From positions 52,703,457 through 52,767,456 of the forward strand of contig NC_021673.1 of NCBI RefSeq assembly GCF_000247815.1: a stretch of DNA of 64,000 nucleotides. The letters run 5' to 3'. Position 1 is the first letter of the stretch; each line of letters begins with the position of its first letter. Below, piece by piece: positions 35,113 to 48,200 of this stretch. The notes beneath the pieces are model-generated. The model worked only from the letters and a program-made list of their open reading frames with translations, ran no database searches and was not told the DNA's origin. The translations under genes and the position numbers were made by a program. Source of the DNA: Ficedula albicollis. Its lineage: Eukaryota > Chordata > Aves > Passeriformes > Muscicapidae.

Positions 35113-38100
35113 TGTAGTTTTCACGTTATAATGTGAAATGTTTGAGAAACCACTTCAGTACTTCACGGAACTATAACAACTCAGCCTTTTTGACATTTTC
35201 ATTTTATTCATCTAAGACAGATCCAAATGTAATATCCACTGTTCAACCTGCCACATTTTAATAAAAGATCCCACCGGATTGTGAATTCGTAAAATCATAA
35301 CTACTTCATGCTATTGTTAATGTATTTTCTTCTACAACATGTGCAATGTGTTGATATTCTGTACTTCTTGCAGAATCCAATGTATAGTGAAATAAATAAG
35401 TCATTATGGAATGGAAAAACAGTTCTTCTTTCAGGGACTTGGCTGTCTCTGGTCTGTCATCCAAAAACAAAAAGGAGAATTACATTCAACTTTTTGTGTC
35501 AGGCTTGGAGCTGCTGTGAAGGACAGATCCCCTATAAAGCCTATTTTCTACCTGGTTGAAACTTTACATGCTGATGGCCTGCATCAGGAGGGGATGAATG
35601 CCCTCAAGGAACGCAACCCACAGGCAAAGCTGAAAATGACAACTTTGTGTAAGCCCTTGTAAGGCAGCAGAGAGAATGGGGTGGCACAAGCCAGCAGGGA
35701 ATGTTGTTCCCTAGTTCCCTGTTGGCAGTGTACACTGAGCTGCACCAAGGTGGAGCATGTCGAAGATGCCCATGGAGCCTGCTGGTGCTCACACCACCCT
35801 CTGTGTCCTGATGCCCTGCAGACAGAGCCCTAACTTTAAGTCACAGACTTCTTTTTCTTCTCCTTCTTTCCATGGACTTTTTCATTTCAGAAACTGCTGA
35901 AAACCTGCAGTTGTCTTTTTACCAGCAGCCCCCAGGCACATGGGAACACAGATTAAAAGCAGGATGTTCCATTACTGCAGGAGCTCACTACACTGCGGGA
36001 GTCAGACTGATTTCAGTTCCTCAAGGTTAAACTGTCGTAAGAAGTAGATACAGTACAGACCCCTTGCTCCTTTGTCACTGTGCCTTGTGGTGACCTAAAG
36101 AGAACATTTGACCACACCATAAGGGAGTTTCAGAGACAGTCCAGTCCTCAAGCAACCCTAAAGTAAATTCTGCATCTTAAGTACTAGAGAATCTGCTGCA
36201 AATTAAAAAAAAAAACAGGGTCAGATTTCTCACCAGACTAACTTCTTCTAGATGGAGTAGTCTATTGCCATTTTCATAATCTATTGATTGGACTTTTCCA
36301 GGTTTCTGCACCCAGCAACCTAATCTGTTGGCAAGTATTTCCCAGTAAAAAAATTGTTACTTTTCATAGCTGAGCAAAAGTGAGGAGCAAAAGTGTTCCG
36401 CTCAATTCAGGAGAGTCTGAATTGATTCAGGCACTCTCTGAAACAAATTATAGTCTCACTTTCAAAAAATTTCTGCAAATAAGCAGTCTTTACCCTCTTT
36501 GTTGGGTGTTCTAGGAGAATTAAAGTCCAAAATAAGCAAAATGTTTACAACCCCGTTGGGAGAAGAAAAACAAATTTAGGAAAGAAAGCCAGCTACAGTA
36601 ATCTACATCTTCTTATACTTGCCTGGAACACTCATGCAGTAGCTGTGTGGGACAAGCTCAGAAAAATCAATACTCCAAATGAAATATCATTGGAAAACTC
36701 TTCTCATTTTAGCTCTGGTCTCAGTGAGGAGCTGTAATGTATCTATGAATAATGTTTAGCTTCAATCTCTTTTACAGCCGTTCCAAACAGATGAGCAATT
36801 TTTGAAAAGCTACTGTTGAAGATGCACTTTTGCCTCTTCATCAAAAACGTATAAAAATGAAATATATTGCAGTATTTATTGCAATGTATTACAAACGTTC
36901 ATGGTGATCCAGTACAGATGCTTCTTCTTCTCTGTGGCACTGACCTTCAAAAGTGATGATGTGAAAAGCCCTAGATTTTATGACAGCTTAACTCAGAATA
37001 TATTACAGCTTCTATATTAATATGTATTTGTTCAGCTGTAAACTTGGACTATGAAAAAAAACTCTGTACCTTGTATTACACTATAAAGTTTAAATATGAA
37101 GAGAAAGAGGTTCAAGGAGCTATAACTAGGATTTAAAAATATTTCTGCAAAATTAATATCCCTTTTTGTCTTTCCCTAGCACAAAAATAATTCGTTCTGG
37201 GTGTTTCATGACTGTATTTGTTAAGTGAATCTAATTATCAACAATGTGAAAACCACCAAAGTAGCAATAAATAGATCTGTATGACACAGCTTTGTAGATA
37301 AACTGGCCACTTAACAGTTAAGTTTGAAAGGAGGATTCCAAGACAAAACATGCATGAACAATAGCTGTGATATGTGGGCTGTCTGTGTCTGTAACAAGCT
37401 TTGTGATCCAGTTCTGTCAACTTGAGCCAAGCAAACAGCTCTAACACTGCTCACAGAAGGACATTTGCTGTCCCTGTACCAGCAGTGCAAACCTCAGGAG
37501 AATTACAGCAGTGATTCCTCTCCACAGTCCCCCATGGCCTATGGCTCTCACCCCTTCAAGGTGCTGATTCCATCTGTTGCTGGCCCTAGACTTCAAAGCA
37601 CTATTTCCACAGTGAAGGGCTCCAGAAGCAGGCATGACTCTAATGAAGGAATTATGCCAGTGGTTACTGCCTTAGGCATGCAGAGCTCTCTCTCTTGTGT
37701 AGTTCCCTGGAAAAGTAAAGGAAGACACAACAACCAGTTCAGACAAAAGGTAAACACTTTTTTGGATACCATCACTTTAGATTATCAGCTTTGATGCTGC
37801 AACTGACAGCATTTTGCTGGCCCAAAAAAAAAATGAAGCAAAAAATGAAAGCAAAAAATGAAGCAAAATGGATGATCAGAAATTACATTCATGGACTCAT
37901 TCAGGGACGGCATGGTTCAGCCTCCAAACCACATAGTTTTAATAACATTTAGGTTCTTTGTGTTGCTTAACCGACATGCCTCCTTTGTGTACACGGTGCT
38001 GCTTTACTCTCATGTGTTGCATGTCCATCCATCCTGTCAGGTTTGAATTATGGCCTTGCTTCCATGGGCAGTGAGAGAGCTCTGGGCTGAGAAAGTGCCC

Positions 38101-40527
38101 TCATGTCTGCAGGTGAGGTGCAATTGACAGCAGGCCCAAGAACAGCGCTGGCTTTGTGAGACATCAGTTCTGCTTCTGGACAATAGCTGTGCCAAATAAA
38201 AAAAGAGCCCCGAAATCCATGCACTCACGTCACAGAGACAACACAGACAGGATTGGAGAGGTGTGCCTGAATAGCAGGTGGACAGACCCAAAGAGAGGGA
38301 TATTTACAATTCATGTTGTATGTAGCTGACTGGAAATAGTGAACAGCAATGCAACCACACAGAAAGTCCAGGGGGGAGACTGGGGATCTGTAAGATTTGA
38401 TATCCATCATTTGGATCACACCGGGTTGAGTCTTGAGCAGACAAATTCAAAACAGCACTTGCTGATTGAATATGGCACAGTCACAGACGCAAAAGATATG
38501 GGATAATTTGTAAATTGCGACATCCTATCATGGAAGACATGTCAGGGGGTCTGCGAAAGAACCAGACTTCTGAGATGCAGGTGTAACTGTTGAACTCATT
38601 TTTGAGACACTACTACCAATTTAGAAATACTATCTGTTGGCTCTAGGCTAGTCTTTGGGAATGGGTGGCCTTAGCTTTCCCTTTTTTCCTTTACAGAAGG
38701 TTTTCAATACATCCCCATTTCTTTGATGTAATAAAACTTGATTTGCCTTTAAAGTTTGTGTCTATAGCAATAAATTGGAGCTTTCATATTATTCTACTGT
38801 TTTGAACCAGTTCTGATATTTCTTTACAGTCACTTTTGTGGCATTTCTATGTGCTGTTCCAATTTATTCCATATGGACATAAGTTCAGCTTGTGCTCAAA
38901 ACATTCACTTGGGAGTAGTATGGTTATGGGCAGTGTGCTGCTGAGACTGAGCAAACCAGCTTGGAATCTATTACCTCCCACTCACTGCTGTCTAACTATA
39001 TTTCCTGATTTCTAATTGTCTAAAAATGTGGGTCAGTTTACTTGCAACTCCTTACATGTGGTCATTAGATATGCCTTCAGATTCATTCAGCACTCCTAGA
39101 GAAAGAGTACTGAAGCAAGTCAGCTCAGTCCTTTTGCACTGAATGTGTCTCTAAATGACAAGTTTTAGGAGCGATGAAGGTGAAGATGAATCATGAAATG
39201 AAGTAACTTACATTTTAGCATATACAAGGCATACACGTTTATGAAGGAAACCTATCTCTGAGAGAATAAATCAAACATACATAGTGTCCTTGTCTTTAGG
39301 CTTAATAGCAACTTCAACAGTATGTAGTTACACAATGAAATGCATTTGATATTTTCTGTATAACACAACGCAATGAGAGGACTGAAAATTCTTACATCTT
39401 TCAAACATGCCTCCTTTCCCCAATGAGATTCTGAAATTTGGCCTATGAGCAAGAGCCAGATCCAAAAGAAAAGTACTTTGGCACCTAACATTCAAGAGCA
39501 GCGGAATTTAAGTTTTCCAGTTGAAAAATGAACAATCCACACCACTTTACTTAACTAATCATAGACTGTCCACTTCCCTGACCTCTCAGACAAAAGTACA
39601 TATACAACTTATTACACATCTAATGGAAGTTACTTCCTTCCAGCTGAGGCACAACAACAGCTCTTTTTCTATTACAATGTGCAATAAACCCTGAAAAGTT
39701 TTCAAGCGAACTTGATCAGTCTGCAGAATAGAAGACCACAGTAACCACAAGCTACTTTCTGTTGAGGAAACAATTTCCAGGTGAAGAAGGCAGTAACGTC
39801 TTACATTAAGCTAACATCATCACAAGCAGTCACCTATTTATAGAAGTAGCTATTTAGGTTCCTAGTAATCTGCTTTGTATGTACCCAGTCCATACCAGAC
39901 TCCTGGCTGGACTGAGCTGAAGTCAGCAGTTTGGTGTCTTCATATATCAGACTTTGGTGTGCATCCCCAAAATATTGATTGAAATCCTATTAAGAAGTTT
40001 TCTTGCAAGGATCTTCAATACTGAGATGCATATCGCAATTTATATTCCAAATTATTAAAGAAAATAATTTATCAATACTTTTTTTTAATGCCAGTGAAAA
40101 GTTTTGGTTGATGTGCAGACCTAAGGATTAGGAAAAGTATAACTACCTACTATCTACTGCAGAGAAAATCTCAGAGTTGATGACAACACTTTTTAGAGGA
40201 CTTTGAAGTTTATAGCATAGTGAAAAAAGCCTTGCCATACAGTCTGAAATAATGTCAGAGTATCGTGGTCCAAGATTTAGGCAAAGGAAAATGAAAGAGG
40301 ATGGCACCAATCAAGAGGACACTGGTTTCAGAATTCCTATGGAAATTGCTTAAGGGAGACAGGGCTGGAACTGCTGAAGAAGTCATGTATTTTCTGGACC
40401 TGGAACAATGTGTTCATTAACCTTTGGCTGTGAAACTGTAAACAGTAAAACACTAAGTAGGGAGAAGGCACCCTGTCACCGTGCCTGCTGTGTGTGATGG
40501 ACTATAGGCTGTGCCATTCCTCCGCAG
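35113..40527. other. Largely unique sequence, no supported gene
   Basis: About 5.4 kb. Slightly GC-richer patches occur near 35560-35830 and 37450-37800. The latter holds a 109-codon + frame (37465-37794), but I recognise no domain. An A-rich motif (AAAAATGAAGC) is repeated near 37830-37866. No mobile element was identified. Confidence 0.4.
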
Positions 40528-40770
40528 GGAAACAAGGCCAGGGAACATTTCTCTTTCTGCAAACATACCATTTAGCCAAAGGCTAGGGAGTCTCAATCTA
40601 GACAGAGACAGCTGGACAGAACTAGCAGAAAGGACATGTGACTTCCTGAATGACACAAAGACAAAAAAGATGATTTCATATTTTGTGGGGACCAAAGAGC
40701 AGAATCCCCGCATAAAGCAAAGAGAAAAAGCCCAACAAGGGGACCCAGGAGGACCTTCACAGAAATGCAG
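40528..40770 (+). other. Exon-like segment D, 243 bases
   Basis: A pyrimidine-containing acceptor, CATTCCTCCGCAG, ends at 40527 and a donor, TGCAG|GTAGAA, starts at 40771. The frame between them is open throughout. It begins with the last base of a codon and ends with two bases, so the segment is a multiple of three and phase-symmetric. The peptide is hydrophilic (parts: LDRDSWTELAERTCDFLND, RIKQREKAQQGDPGGPSQKC). I do not recognise it. The basic, proline- and glycine-containing end might also suit a decayed retroviral Gag-type sequence, but no zinc knuckle is seen. Confidence 0.25.
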
Positions 40771-41280
40771 GTAGAAAGTGCTTACAGATGAAGTTTCGTA
40801 TAGAGTCAGAGAAAAAGGTAGCGGAAAGGTGACAAATCTGTGTGCCCAAGGAGCAAATCATAATAAAAATTATCTATTGGAGCTGAAGGGTCAGTGGGGT
40901 ACAGTGAGATAAAGAGCAAAGAGCATGGAAGAGCACAGGATTGCTGGGTGGAAAGGGGAGTAAAAGGCCTCATTTCAGAGGAGCTTTGAGCCAAGTGGTT
41001 TTACACAGTGTTTGCAGTAACTCAGGAAGCTATGAGTGGACTGAAATGAGCCCTGCAGGAATGACCTGCCCGCAGGGAGCAAGTCCCTAAAAGCATCGCC
41101 ATTGCTAGCTTTCGCAAGGCAACCTGCTATGTGTTTCTGGTGTTTACTGCCAAGTTCTCCAAAAAGAACAGACATCAGCAAATCTGTTGACAGGCCCCTA
41201 AAAATTCTAATAACCCTTAGTTGTCCTTACCAGGTTTCACACGGGACCACAACCCACACCTGCCCATAGGTCCTGTGGTT
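40771..41280. other. Unique sequence
   Basis: No gene or repeat is supported in this interval. Confidence 0.45.
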
Positions 41281-41441
41281 TCTACTTAGTCAGACTGGGG
41301 AATTCACAGCTGTAAATGTCCATACAGCTGGGTCTATTTTCCACTGCTCTAGCTTCTACTTAGCCAGACTGGGGAATTCAGTTCTCACAGCTATGCTGTA
41401 AATGTACATACAGCTGGGTCTATTTTCCACTGCTCTAGCTT
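41281..41441. repeat. Tandem duplication, 74- and 87-base copies
   Basis: Copies start with TCTACTTAG at 41281 and 41355. The second carries an extra block of about 13 bases (within TTCTCACAGCTATGCTG). Both share ACAGCTGGGTCTATTTTCC. The copies are otherwise close to identical. Confidence 0.9.
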
Positions 41442-41894
41442 ACCGCTTGGGTCTTCTGCACATACTCTGGAGTTACACTGTAGGTAGCATTGTCTCTGGG
41501 CTTTTATTGAGGTGTGAATCTGCAGTGGCTAGCTTTGGTGTTGTGGTCAGCCCACCACAAGCAGTGGCTAATGGTGCCTGTGTGCCACAGATACACCTCT
41601 TCATATGGAAACAGAGAAAGCTGTACTAGTCTGAAGATGGAAGCTGAAAGTTGGGCCCATACAGCTTTGCTGGGCTTCCATGGACAAGAACTGCACCTTT
41701 GCACTTCAATACCTTGCCACCTTCTATGCTTCACAGAACACACTGTATAGGAGAATACTGCAGAGCTTTGGACAGGGAAGCCTGTCACCTAATAGTAAAT
41801 GCACATAAGGGTAGGGCAGAAAGCTTTTGTATTACCCTTGGTGACTATGTGGTACAAAGCCTGGCTCTTTTAAAAAGAAAACTTTTCATCCTAT
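41442..41894. other. Unique sequence before the LTR
   Basis: Overlapping short frames on both strands, none recognisable. Nothing else is seen. Confidence 0.4.
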
Positions 41895-41967
41895 GGTTCT
41901 GTCCTAGTTTGGAGGACAGGTGTCTGCCAATAAAGGCAGGAGCTTCTCTTTGAAATGGACAATGTAA

Positions 41968-42103
41968 CCCCCCTCCCTCCAAATTGTTATAATCTTGGAA
42001 TTAAGGGGCTCTCAGGCAAGGATATGGGAATTGGGCCCCCCTCCCTCCAAATTGTTATAATCTTGGAATTAAGGGGCTCTCAGGCAAGGATATGGGAATT
42101 GGG
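41968..42103. repeat. 68-base tandem duplication inside the LTR (first)
   Basis: 41968-42035 is repeated at 42036-42103 with no difference seen. The unit runs from the C-run to GGGAATTGGG. Related songbird LTRs, as far as I recall, carry this block once. Confidence 0.93.
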
Positions 42104-42338
42104 AATAACAGTTCTTTACTAGGAAAATTGAAATAGAAATACAGTATTACAAGGAACAATCCCAACCCTGACAGAGTCAGGATACAACCTGACACCCCGT
42201 TAGTCAGGGTGTTGGCAGCAGTCCCATTAAATGGTGGCTGCAATCCTCCTGCAGTGGCAGATGTGGTTCAGCTGAAGCAGTGCTCCTGTAGAAAGGTGCA
42301 GTTTTCCTCTGAAGGTCCAGGGATGATGTGCAAAGGTC

Positions 42339-42474
42339 CGGCTTTCCTCTGGAATCCAGTGTTATCTTGGTGTCCAAAATCTCAGTTTTTATCTAGGTAG
42401 GAAAGGCGGCTTTCCTCTAGAATCCAGTGTTATCTTGGTGTCCAAAATCTCAGTTTTTACCTAGGTAGGAAAGG
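42339..42474. repeat. 68-base tandem duplication inside the LTR (second)
   Basis: 42339-42406 is repeated at 42407-42474 with two or three substitutions (CTCTGGAATCC against CTCTAGAATCC, TTTTATCTAGG against TTTTACCTAGG). It is unrelated in sequence to the other 68-base duplication in this LTR. Confidence 0.93.
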
Positions 42475-42754
42475 CTTGGTTCCTCCCCCTGGCTGGAGCA
42501 TCTCCCAGTGGGATGATGTAATTTTGTCAGTCATACAGTGGGACTCAATGGACCATTAACAGAAGATATCTTCCTGGAGGAAGGATGGTTTGTGGAAAAG
42601 ATAAAGATGATTGCCCCACCTGGTTTCAACTGATGGCCAATTAGCAGATAATATGTCCCACGGATATAAGGGTCACTATCCCACCCAGCTTCAACAGATG
42701 GTGATAGAATACACATTTCTGGTCATATCCTGTATTGCAACCCAAGACAGGTTC

Positions 42755-45700
42755 ATATAAAGGCTTAAAATATGAGAGCACTTGAAGAAAACAAGAAACT
42801 TGCAGTTGCTCTTAAAATTAAATAGTGTCATGTAATCTCAATAAACAGGAGCACAATAGCAGAGCCAGTCTTTTAGAGAATGCATAGTGTGCTGATAGTC
42901 AAAGTCATCTCACTATGGCTTAAAAGCTGCCCCTCCTTTCAGTTACTGTAACTCTGGGAAAGTGGGACACAAACGTGAGCAGTGTGACTCAGATTGTAGT
43001 GGAAAGTTCTATACTTCAATTAGTGGCATGACTCCAGATTATGCAGGCCTTGGAAAAAAATGGCAGCCTAGAGCTGTATGTGGTTTTCTGCAGGTGTATT
43101 TCCCAATTAGCTTATCGTGCCTGCCCCTTGCAAGTGTGTCTGGATGAACAGTCTGATGCTGCATCACTGCCCTGGATTTCCCTCTAGCATGGGTAAAGGC
43201 AAGAAGGGGGTAAGTTTTCTGGAAGTATTCCTCCCCTGGGAGTTCAAGTGGAGCTGAACTTCCAGCTGCTGCAGTATTTGCTCCCCCATGCAGAGCCCTC
43301 TTGGTGCTAACTCTACACTTCCCTCTTCTGCCCTCTGACAACTTGAGGAGCCACAGCAGCCTGCACTTAATAGAGCAACAAGGGAAATTTCAGTACTGCT
43401 TTGTGACTGTAACTAAAGCAGTTCAGAGTCCTTTCCCTGACTTTCTTTGCCTACATCGCAGAGGGGGTAAAATATTCCGTATAAATATAAGGTAAATTAT
43501 TTGATGAACGCCCACGCAATATGCCGGAATTCAGCTGTCATTAAATATAAGACTATGATGAGTGTAATGATGACTGTGGCAATTTGTGCAGTCAGAATGC
43601 TGCTCTGTTGTCACCAGCACTACAGTTATAAAGCTTAAATACATGTGAGATGTCATATTGCATAACTGGACTGTGACAACTCTGGAGAATAGCACTGGGC
43701 ACATGATGTTGAAGGGTACTGTCATGCTTACAGACTGATCCCAATAGTAGCACCTTTCACTGCAGCTGGCACTCAATACATTCCATATTTTCATCTTTCT
43801 TATCTTGTCCTTGAGGGTTTTGGTAATTCTGCTTCATCCAATCCCCTGTGTCTGAGGTGAGACAGGCAGCTGCAATTCTACAGGTCTTGGTGTTCATCTG
43901 TCCTTACACCTGTTTCCAGGGGACCCATTAAAAGCTAATAAAATTTTCCTGACTCCAGACTCGTTAAAAGAACAGAGGCAGCTCAAGATTTCTGAAAGTA
44001 GGGTCTTTCTGGACACATTTACTGTCATCTCTCTTCCTTGGAGTTGCTTTCCATGGACAGGCAGCCTGTCAGCTGCAGAGACCTGCTGTCTTGCTACCGT
44101 TTATTGCATCCCACCAGGCACTCAGCTCTTTGTCATTTAATGTCTCCAACTTTGACAAGATTAGACTGTCTGTTATTGGTGTAGTAGATTTTTTAGGGCA
44201 AAATTATGACTATATGCCCATATGATCAAAATTAATTGAAGGACTCCTTTCCAGTTTCTAGGTTTGAATGTTTAGGTTTAAGTACAACTGGAAAACAAGC
44301 TCCATGAGACAATATTCTAAAATGTGGCATAACCTGATGCACTTCCAGAGATTAGTTTTATGTCTTGGGTCTACCACTAAATTCAGGTGATTTCTGTAAG
44401 AATGCCCATAAATCCTTTAATCCTAAATCCCAAACAAATCCTATTAAACATAATGGAAAGTTCAAAAAGAGCACAGCAGGAAAATATTAAGCAAGCAAGT
44501 ATCCAGTCTGAATTATTATGAATTTTGGTTAATCCCACTTGCCCTTCTTATTTGAATTTGTCACATTTGTAAATATAGCCTTTGTAGACTTTAGTCAGTT
44601 TTAATTGAAAGCCAATGACAGTAAAGTACATTTCATACATTTTTAAAGATATTCCTTAAAGAAATTGATTTTGCTTAATGACCTTTCTTTTATCAGTTAT
44701 GATAATGAAGCAAATATGAATCTCTGGTTTAGAAAAAGCCATTGTAAGGAGTGGACTGAAAGAATAGTATGTCTTCAAAATGACCTATTTTCAGAAATCA
44801 CTTGGCAATTTGTCAGAATGAGAGATTTAACTAACTGAGACCCAATTTTAAAATAACTATGTAAATGGAATTATTTCAACCTCTTTTGAGGACAGGTAAA
44901 GCAAACTTCAGATCATACTATAAGGATCTGATGTCCTCCCAGCCACCTAAAATAAATTACCTTTAGTCTCCATGGTAAAATCATGTAAATCAGCACAGTT
45001 TGTACAGCAATCAATCAACAGTTCCCTATTACCAAGTGAAGTGGCATATTTCTGCCACTGATGCATGGCTGATTGGAGAAAGACAGGCTTTAAAGCAAGG
45101 AGCAAGATTAGGATCAGTTGAGACAACTCTTACCTACTTTGTCTCTGAAAGTAAGTTAAAGTCTTTTCTAGGACTATGGGATCTTAACAGCCTGCACTGT
45201 CCTTGAATAAAGGGGAGCTTTTCATCTGAGCTTCAGACTGACCATGAGTTTCCAGCAATGTCTTCCCCTCCTCTGCTCATATGAGACATAGATGACTGGT
45301 TTCAGGTGCTATCTCTTGGAAAGACAATGCTGAGCATTAGCCCAAAGTAAGATCATTCTCTAAGAGTAGGCAAGGTTCGGGACTGTTCAGAGAAACAGGC
45401 TTGATATCACATTGTAGACCTTGTAACACTGAAAATAACAGCTGCATATGTGCATCCAGTGAAATACATCCATTATTATGTGGGTATTTGAAGAAGGGTA
45501 AAGTTGGCTTAAAGTACCTAGAATAATTTTTCTCAAAAGTAAATAAAATAAATATAGGACGATAAAAAATTTGCAGCCTATAAAACATCATACTTCATAA
45601 AATTTCACTCATTCTTACCTAAGCATCAGACTATGCAGCAAAAGCACAAATTTGCACATGTAGCTTAGCACACTTGCAAGAGATGATTAGGAGTCAGTGA

Positions 45701-46009
45701 TTCTCAAATCCATTATCATCACATGGTTGGCTGCCATCAGAACTGGCTTCAAGATCTGACAATGGTCTTACACTTCTATGCATTGATCACTTTGATGCTT
45801 TTATACAAAATGTCTTTACATAAAATGGAAGTTTCGGGTATGGCAGGTTCCATGCTGAGACATGCACATGGCTTTTTCCACTGATTAAAGCACTTTAGCT
45901 GAAGATTTTTCAGTTCCTAAAAGGGAGGGGGGGAGTAGAAAGGAGTAAAAAAATCCAAACCAATAAGCACAAAACCTTGCCTTTTTCTGTTGGGGAGCAA
46001 GTTAAAGCA
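42755..46009. other. Unique sequence, no supported gene
   Basis: About 3.2 kb with only short frames, for example 43039-43341 minus (100 codons), without recognisable features. No further mobile element was identified. Confidence 0.4.
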
Positions 46010-46675
46010 GAAGTAAGAGGCAGGGCAGTAAATTATAAATTTTTTAGCTGCTGTCCTCTCATGTGGCACTGGTGACACAGTATTGCTGAATGGCATTTGA
46101 ACAGCATCAAGGCATTCTCTTCTTCTTACTCTGCCCTGTTCCCACCCTGCCCAGTGAGGACATTGGGAGTGGGCAAGAGGCTGGGAGGGCATGCAACCAG
46201 GCAGATGTCCCAAACTGACCAAAAAGCTTCATACTGCTGTGTCACATCATGCTCAGCGGTAAAACTGGGAGAGTAAAACTGGGAGGAGGGTAGGTTAGGG
46301 AATTTTGCTCATGATCTGAGCGAGCATTAGTCCCTCCACGGGAGGAGGTGAGTGAGAACTGTCACATCTTATGTTGTTCCTTTGATCTTTCATGTCTTAG
46401 GTAAAACTGGGAGGATGGTAGGTTAGGGAATTTTGCTCATGGTCTGAGCGAGCATTAGTCCCTCCACGGGAGGAGGTGAGTGAGAACTGTCACATCTTAT
46501 GTTGTTCCTTTGATCTTTCATGTCTTATTTGCTCACTAAACCCGTATCTTGACCCATAAGTTTTCTCTCATTCTTCATTTTCTTCTGTTGTCCCACTGGG
46601 AGTGAGTGAGGGAACGAAGTTGGAGTGGTGTGGTGTTTAGCTGCCTGCTGGAGTTAACCCCCCATAGCTTACTTT
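46010..46675 (+). mobile_element. Degraded solo LTR, avian ERVL type
   Basis: The right end matches the 3' part of the common avian ERVL LTR: ACCCATAAGTTTTCTCTCATT, then CCCACTGGGAGTGAGTGAGG and a GGTGTTTAGCTGCCTGCTGG ending before GTTAACCCCCC. Upstream, TGTCACATCATGCTCAGC (about 46239) and the GACACAGTATTGCTGAATGG region (about 46074) also fit. The left boundary is approximate and no target-site duplication was found. It contains a 128-base tandem duplication. No internal viral genes are present. Confidence 0.72.
46273..46527. repeat. 128-base tandem duplication inside the LTR
   Basis: 46273-46400 repeats at 46401-46527 with few changes (GGAGGAGGG against GGAGGATGG, ATGATCTGAG against ATGGTCTGAG). 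A partial further copy of GTAAAACTGGGAG lies just upstream at 46259. Confidence 0.92.
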
Positions 46676-47915
46676 GTTTCCTATGCCTTTCTGACTCTCC
46701 ATTAAGATGTTTTCTCTTTGTTTTTAAATTAACACCTTAATATAGCTAGAGATTAGGCTGCTTATAAAATACCTGGCTAACTGAAATTTCATCTGCACAT
46801 CTGTGGCTGTTTGAAACAAAGATGGTTCTTTAGGCTTGCTGCCACAACACTTTCCTTTAGATCACTCAGAGCATAAAACATAAACTTTACTTTGCTACAT
46901 TGGCTGATGTAGGAATTAGACATTTTTGGGGTCAGTAAAGAAGAATCAACTTCTTATTAATGTGATTAGGCAGGTTCTAGAAAGAAGGGAAGACTCAGTT
47001 CCTGGAACAACTTGTAACTGTCTCTTATGTCTGTTTGTTTTTTGGATTTGTTTCAATCTAGAAGAGAGGAACTGACACTGAACAGTGCATTGCAGTGTGG
47101 TTAATAATGACTTTCGTAAGTATTTATTTTACTTTTCCAATCTGCTGCAGCTGCTACAAAGCAGCTTTAGGTGTCATACCTTAATGGACAGCAAATTTTG
47201 AAAGATACATACTTCTAAGTTTTAAACAATATTATGTTATAAACCTCAGTTTAACCTCACCTTTATTTTGAATAGAATTATTGAGTGCTCTCAGTATGAA
47301 AATATTAGGCCCACAAATCTCCTGTGGTTCCTCATAAGAATGAAAAGCCACAGCTTATGTGCACCAACTCCTGCAGGAGTCTATGTACAATTCATCGATT
47401 CAGCATGAAGCCATGCAGTACTTGCAAACTTTCCAGGAGTATATGAAGGGTTTGCTTCTGTTAAAAAGTACTGTGAACTTCTAGTGTCGGACAGAATTAT
47501 TAAACAAGTTGAAGTCCTGGAGTATGAGGCTCTACACAGGTTCTAAGCATGGCAGATGTGATTGGAGAAATGCCAATGACTTGTCCTTTTCTCAGCTATA
47601 TCCCACTCACTGCTTTATTTCTGGGCCTACTGGTGCCCACAAACTGTAGCATCTTGGTTGAAAGGAAAATAAATAAAATTGGATCAGCTCCCTAGAAATT
47701 TTACCATAATCTTCATAAGTATTCAATAGAATTAGTTTGAATTGTAATTAATAGGTTGATGTAATGAAATATATTATGTAGTCAAACCTGATCAATGGCA
47801 AATAAACAATAAAGGTAATCTACAGTCATGACACTGGTCAGATATTTTGTACTGTCCCAAGAAGAAGCAGTTTAAAGATAAATGGTGAGCATTTCCACTC
47901 ATGAAGTACAGAGTC
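46676..47915. other. Unique sequence, no supported gene
   Basis: No gene, RNA or mobile element is supported. Confidence 0.45.
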
Positions 47916-48200
47916 CATATGTATGTAGGTGAAAGTCTTTGAAAATAAGTTTCAGAAGCTAGAGCTGCTGTTCAAGGTATCCAAAGTTCACCATATGTAT
48001 GTAGGTGAAAGTCTTTGAAAATAAGTTTCAGAAGCTAGAGCTGCTGTTCAAGGTATCCAAAGTTCAATATGTAACTAGCTAGATTTAAGCCCACATATGT
48101 ATGTAGGCGAAAGTCTTTGAAAATAAGTTTCAGAAGCTGGAGCTGCTGTTCAAGGTATCCAAAGACAGTTCAATATGTAACTAGCTAGATTTAAGCCCAG
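47916..48200. repeat. Tandem triplication: 76, 102 and 107 bases
   Basis: Copies begin CATATGTATGTAGG at 47916, 47992 and 48094. The first lacks the tail (ATATGTAACTAGCTAG and following) that the second and third carry. The third has a small insertion (AAAGACAGTTC). The core GAAAGTCTTTGAAAATAAG is identical in all three. Confidence 0.94.

Larger units (their letters stand above)
41895..42754 (-). mobile_element. Solo LTR of an avian endogenous retrovirus, with target-site duplication
   Basis: The LTR body is 41900-42749 (850 bases). It starts TGTCCTAG and ends AAGACA, the TG...CA ends of a retroviral LTR. It is flanked by an exact 5-base direct repeat, GGTTC, at 41895-41899 and 42750-42754. 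The sequence resembles songbird LTRs that, read on the minus strand, open with TGTCTTGGGTTGCAATAC and end near ACACCTGTCC; the orientation is therefore minus. A 5-base duplication suits ERVL-type or some ERV1-type elements. No internal gag, pol or env remains, as expected after LTR-LTR recombination. Two separate 68-base tandem duplications lie inside. Family assignment is from memory of the consensus and is approximate. Confidence 0.85.
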
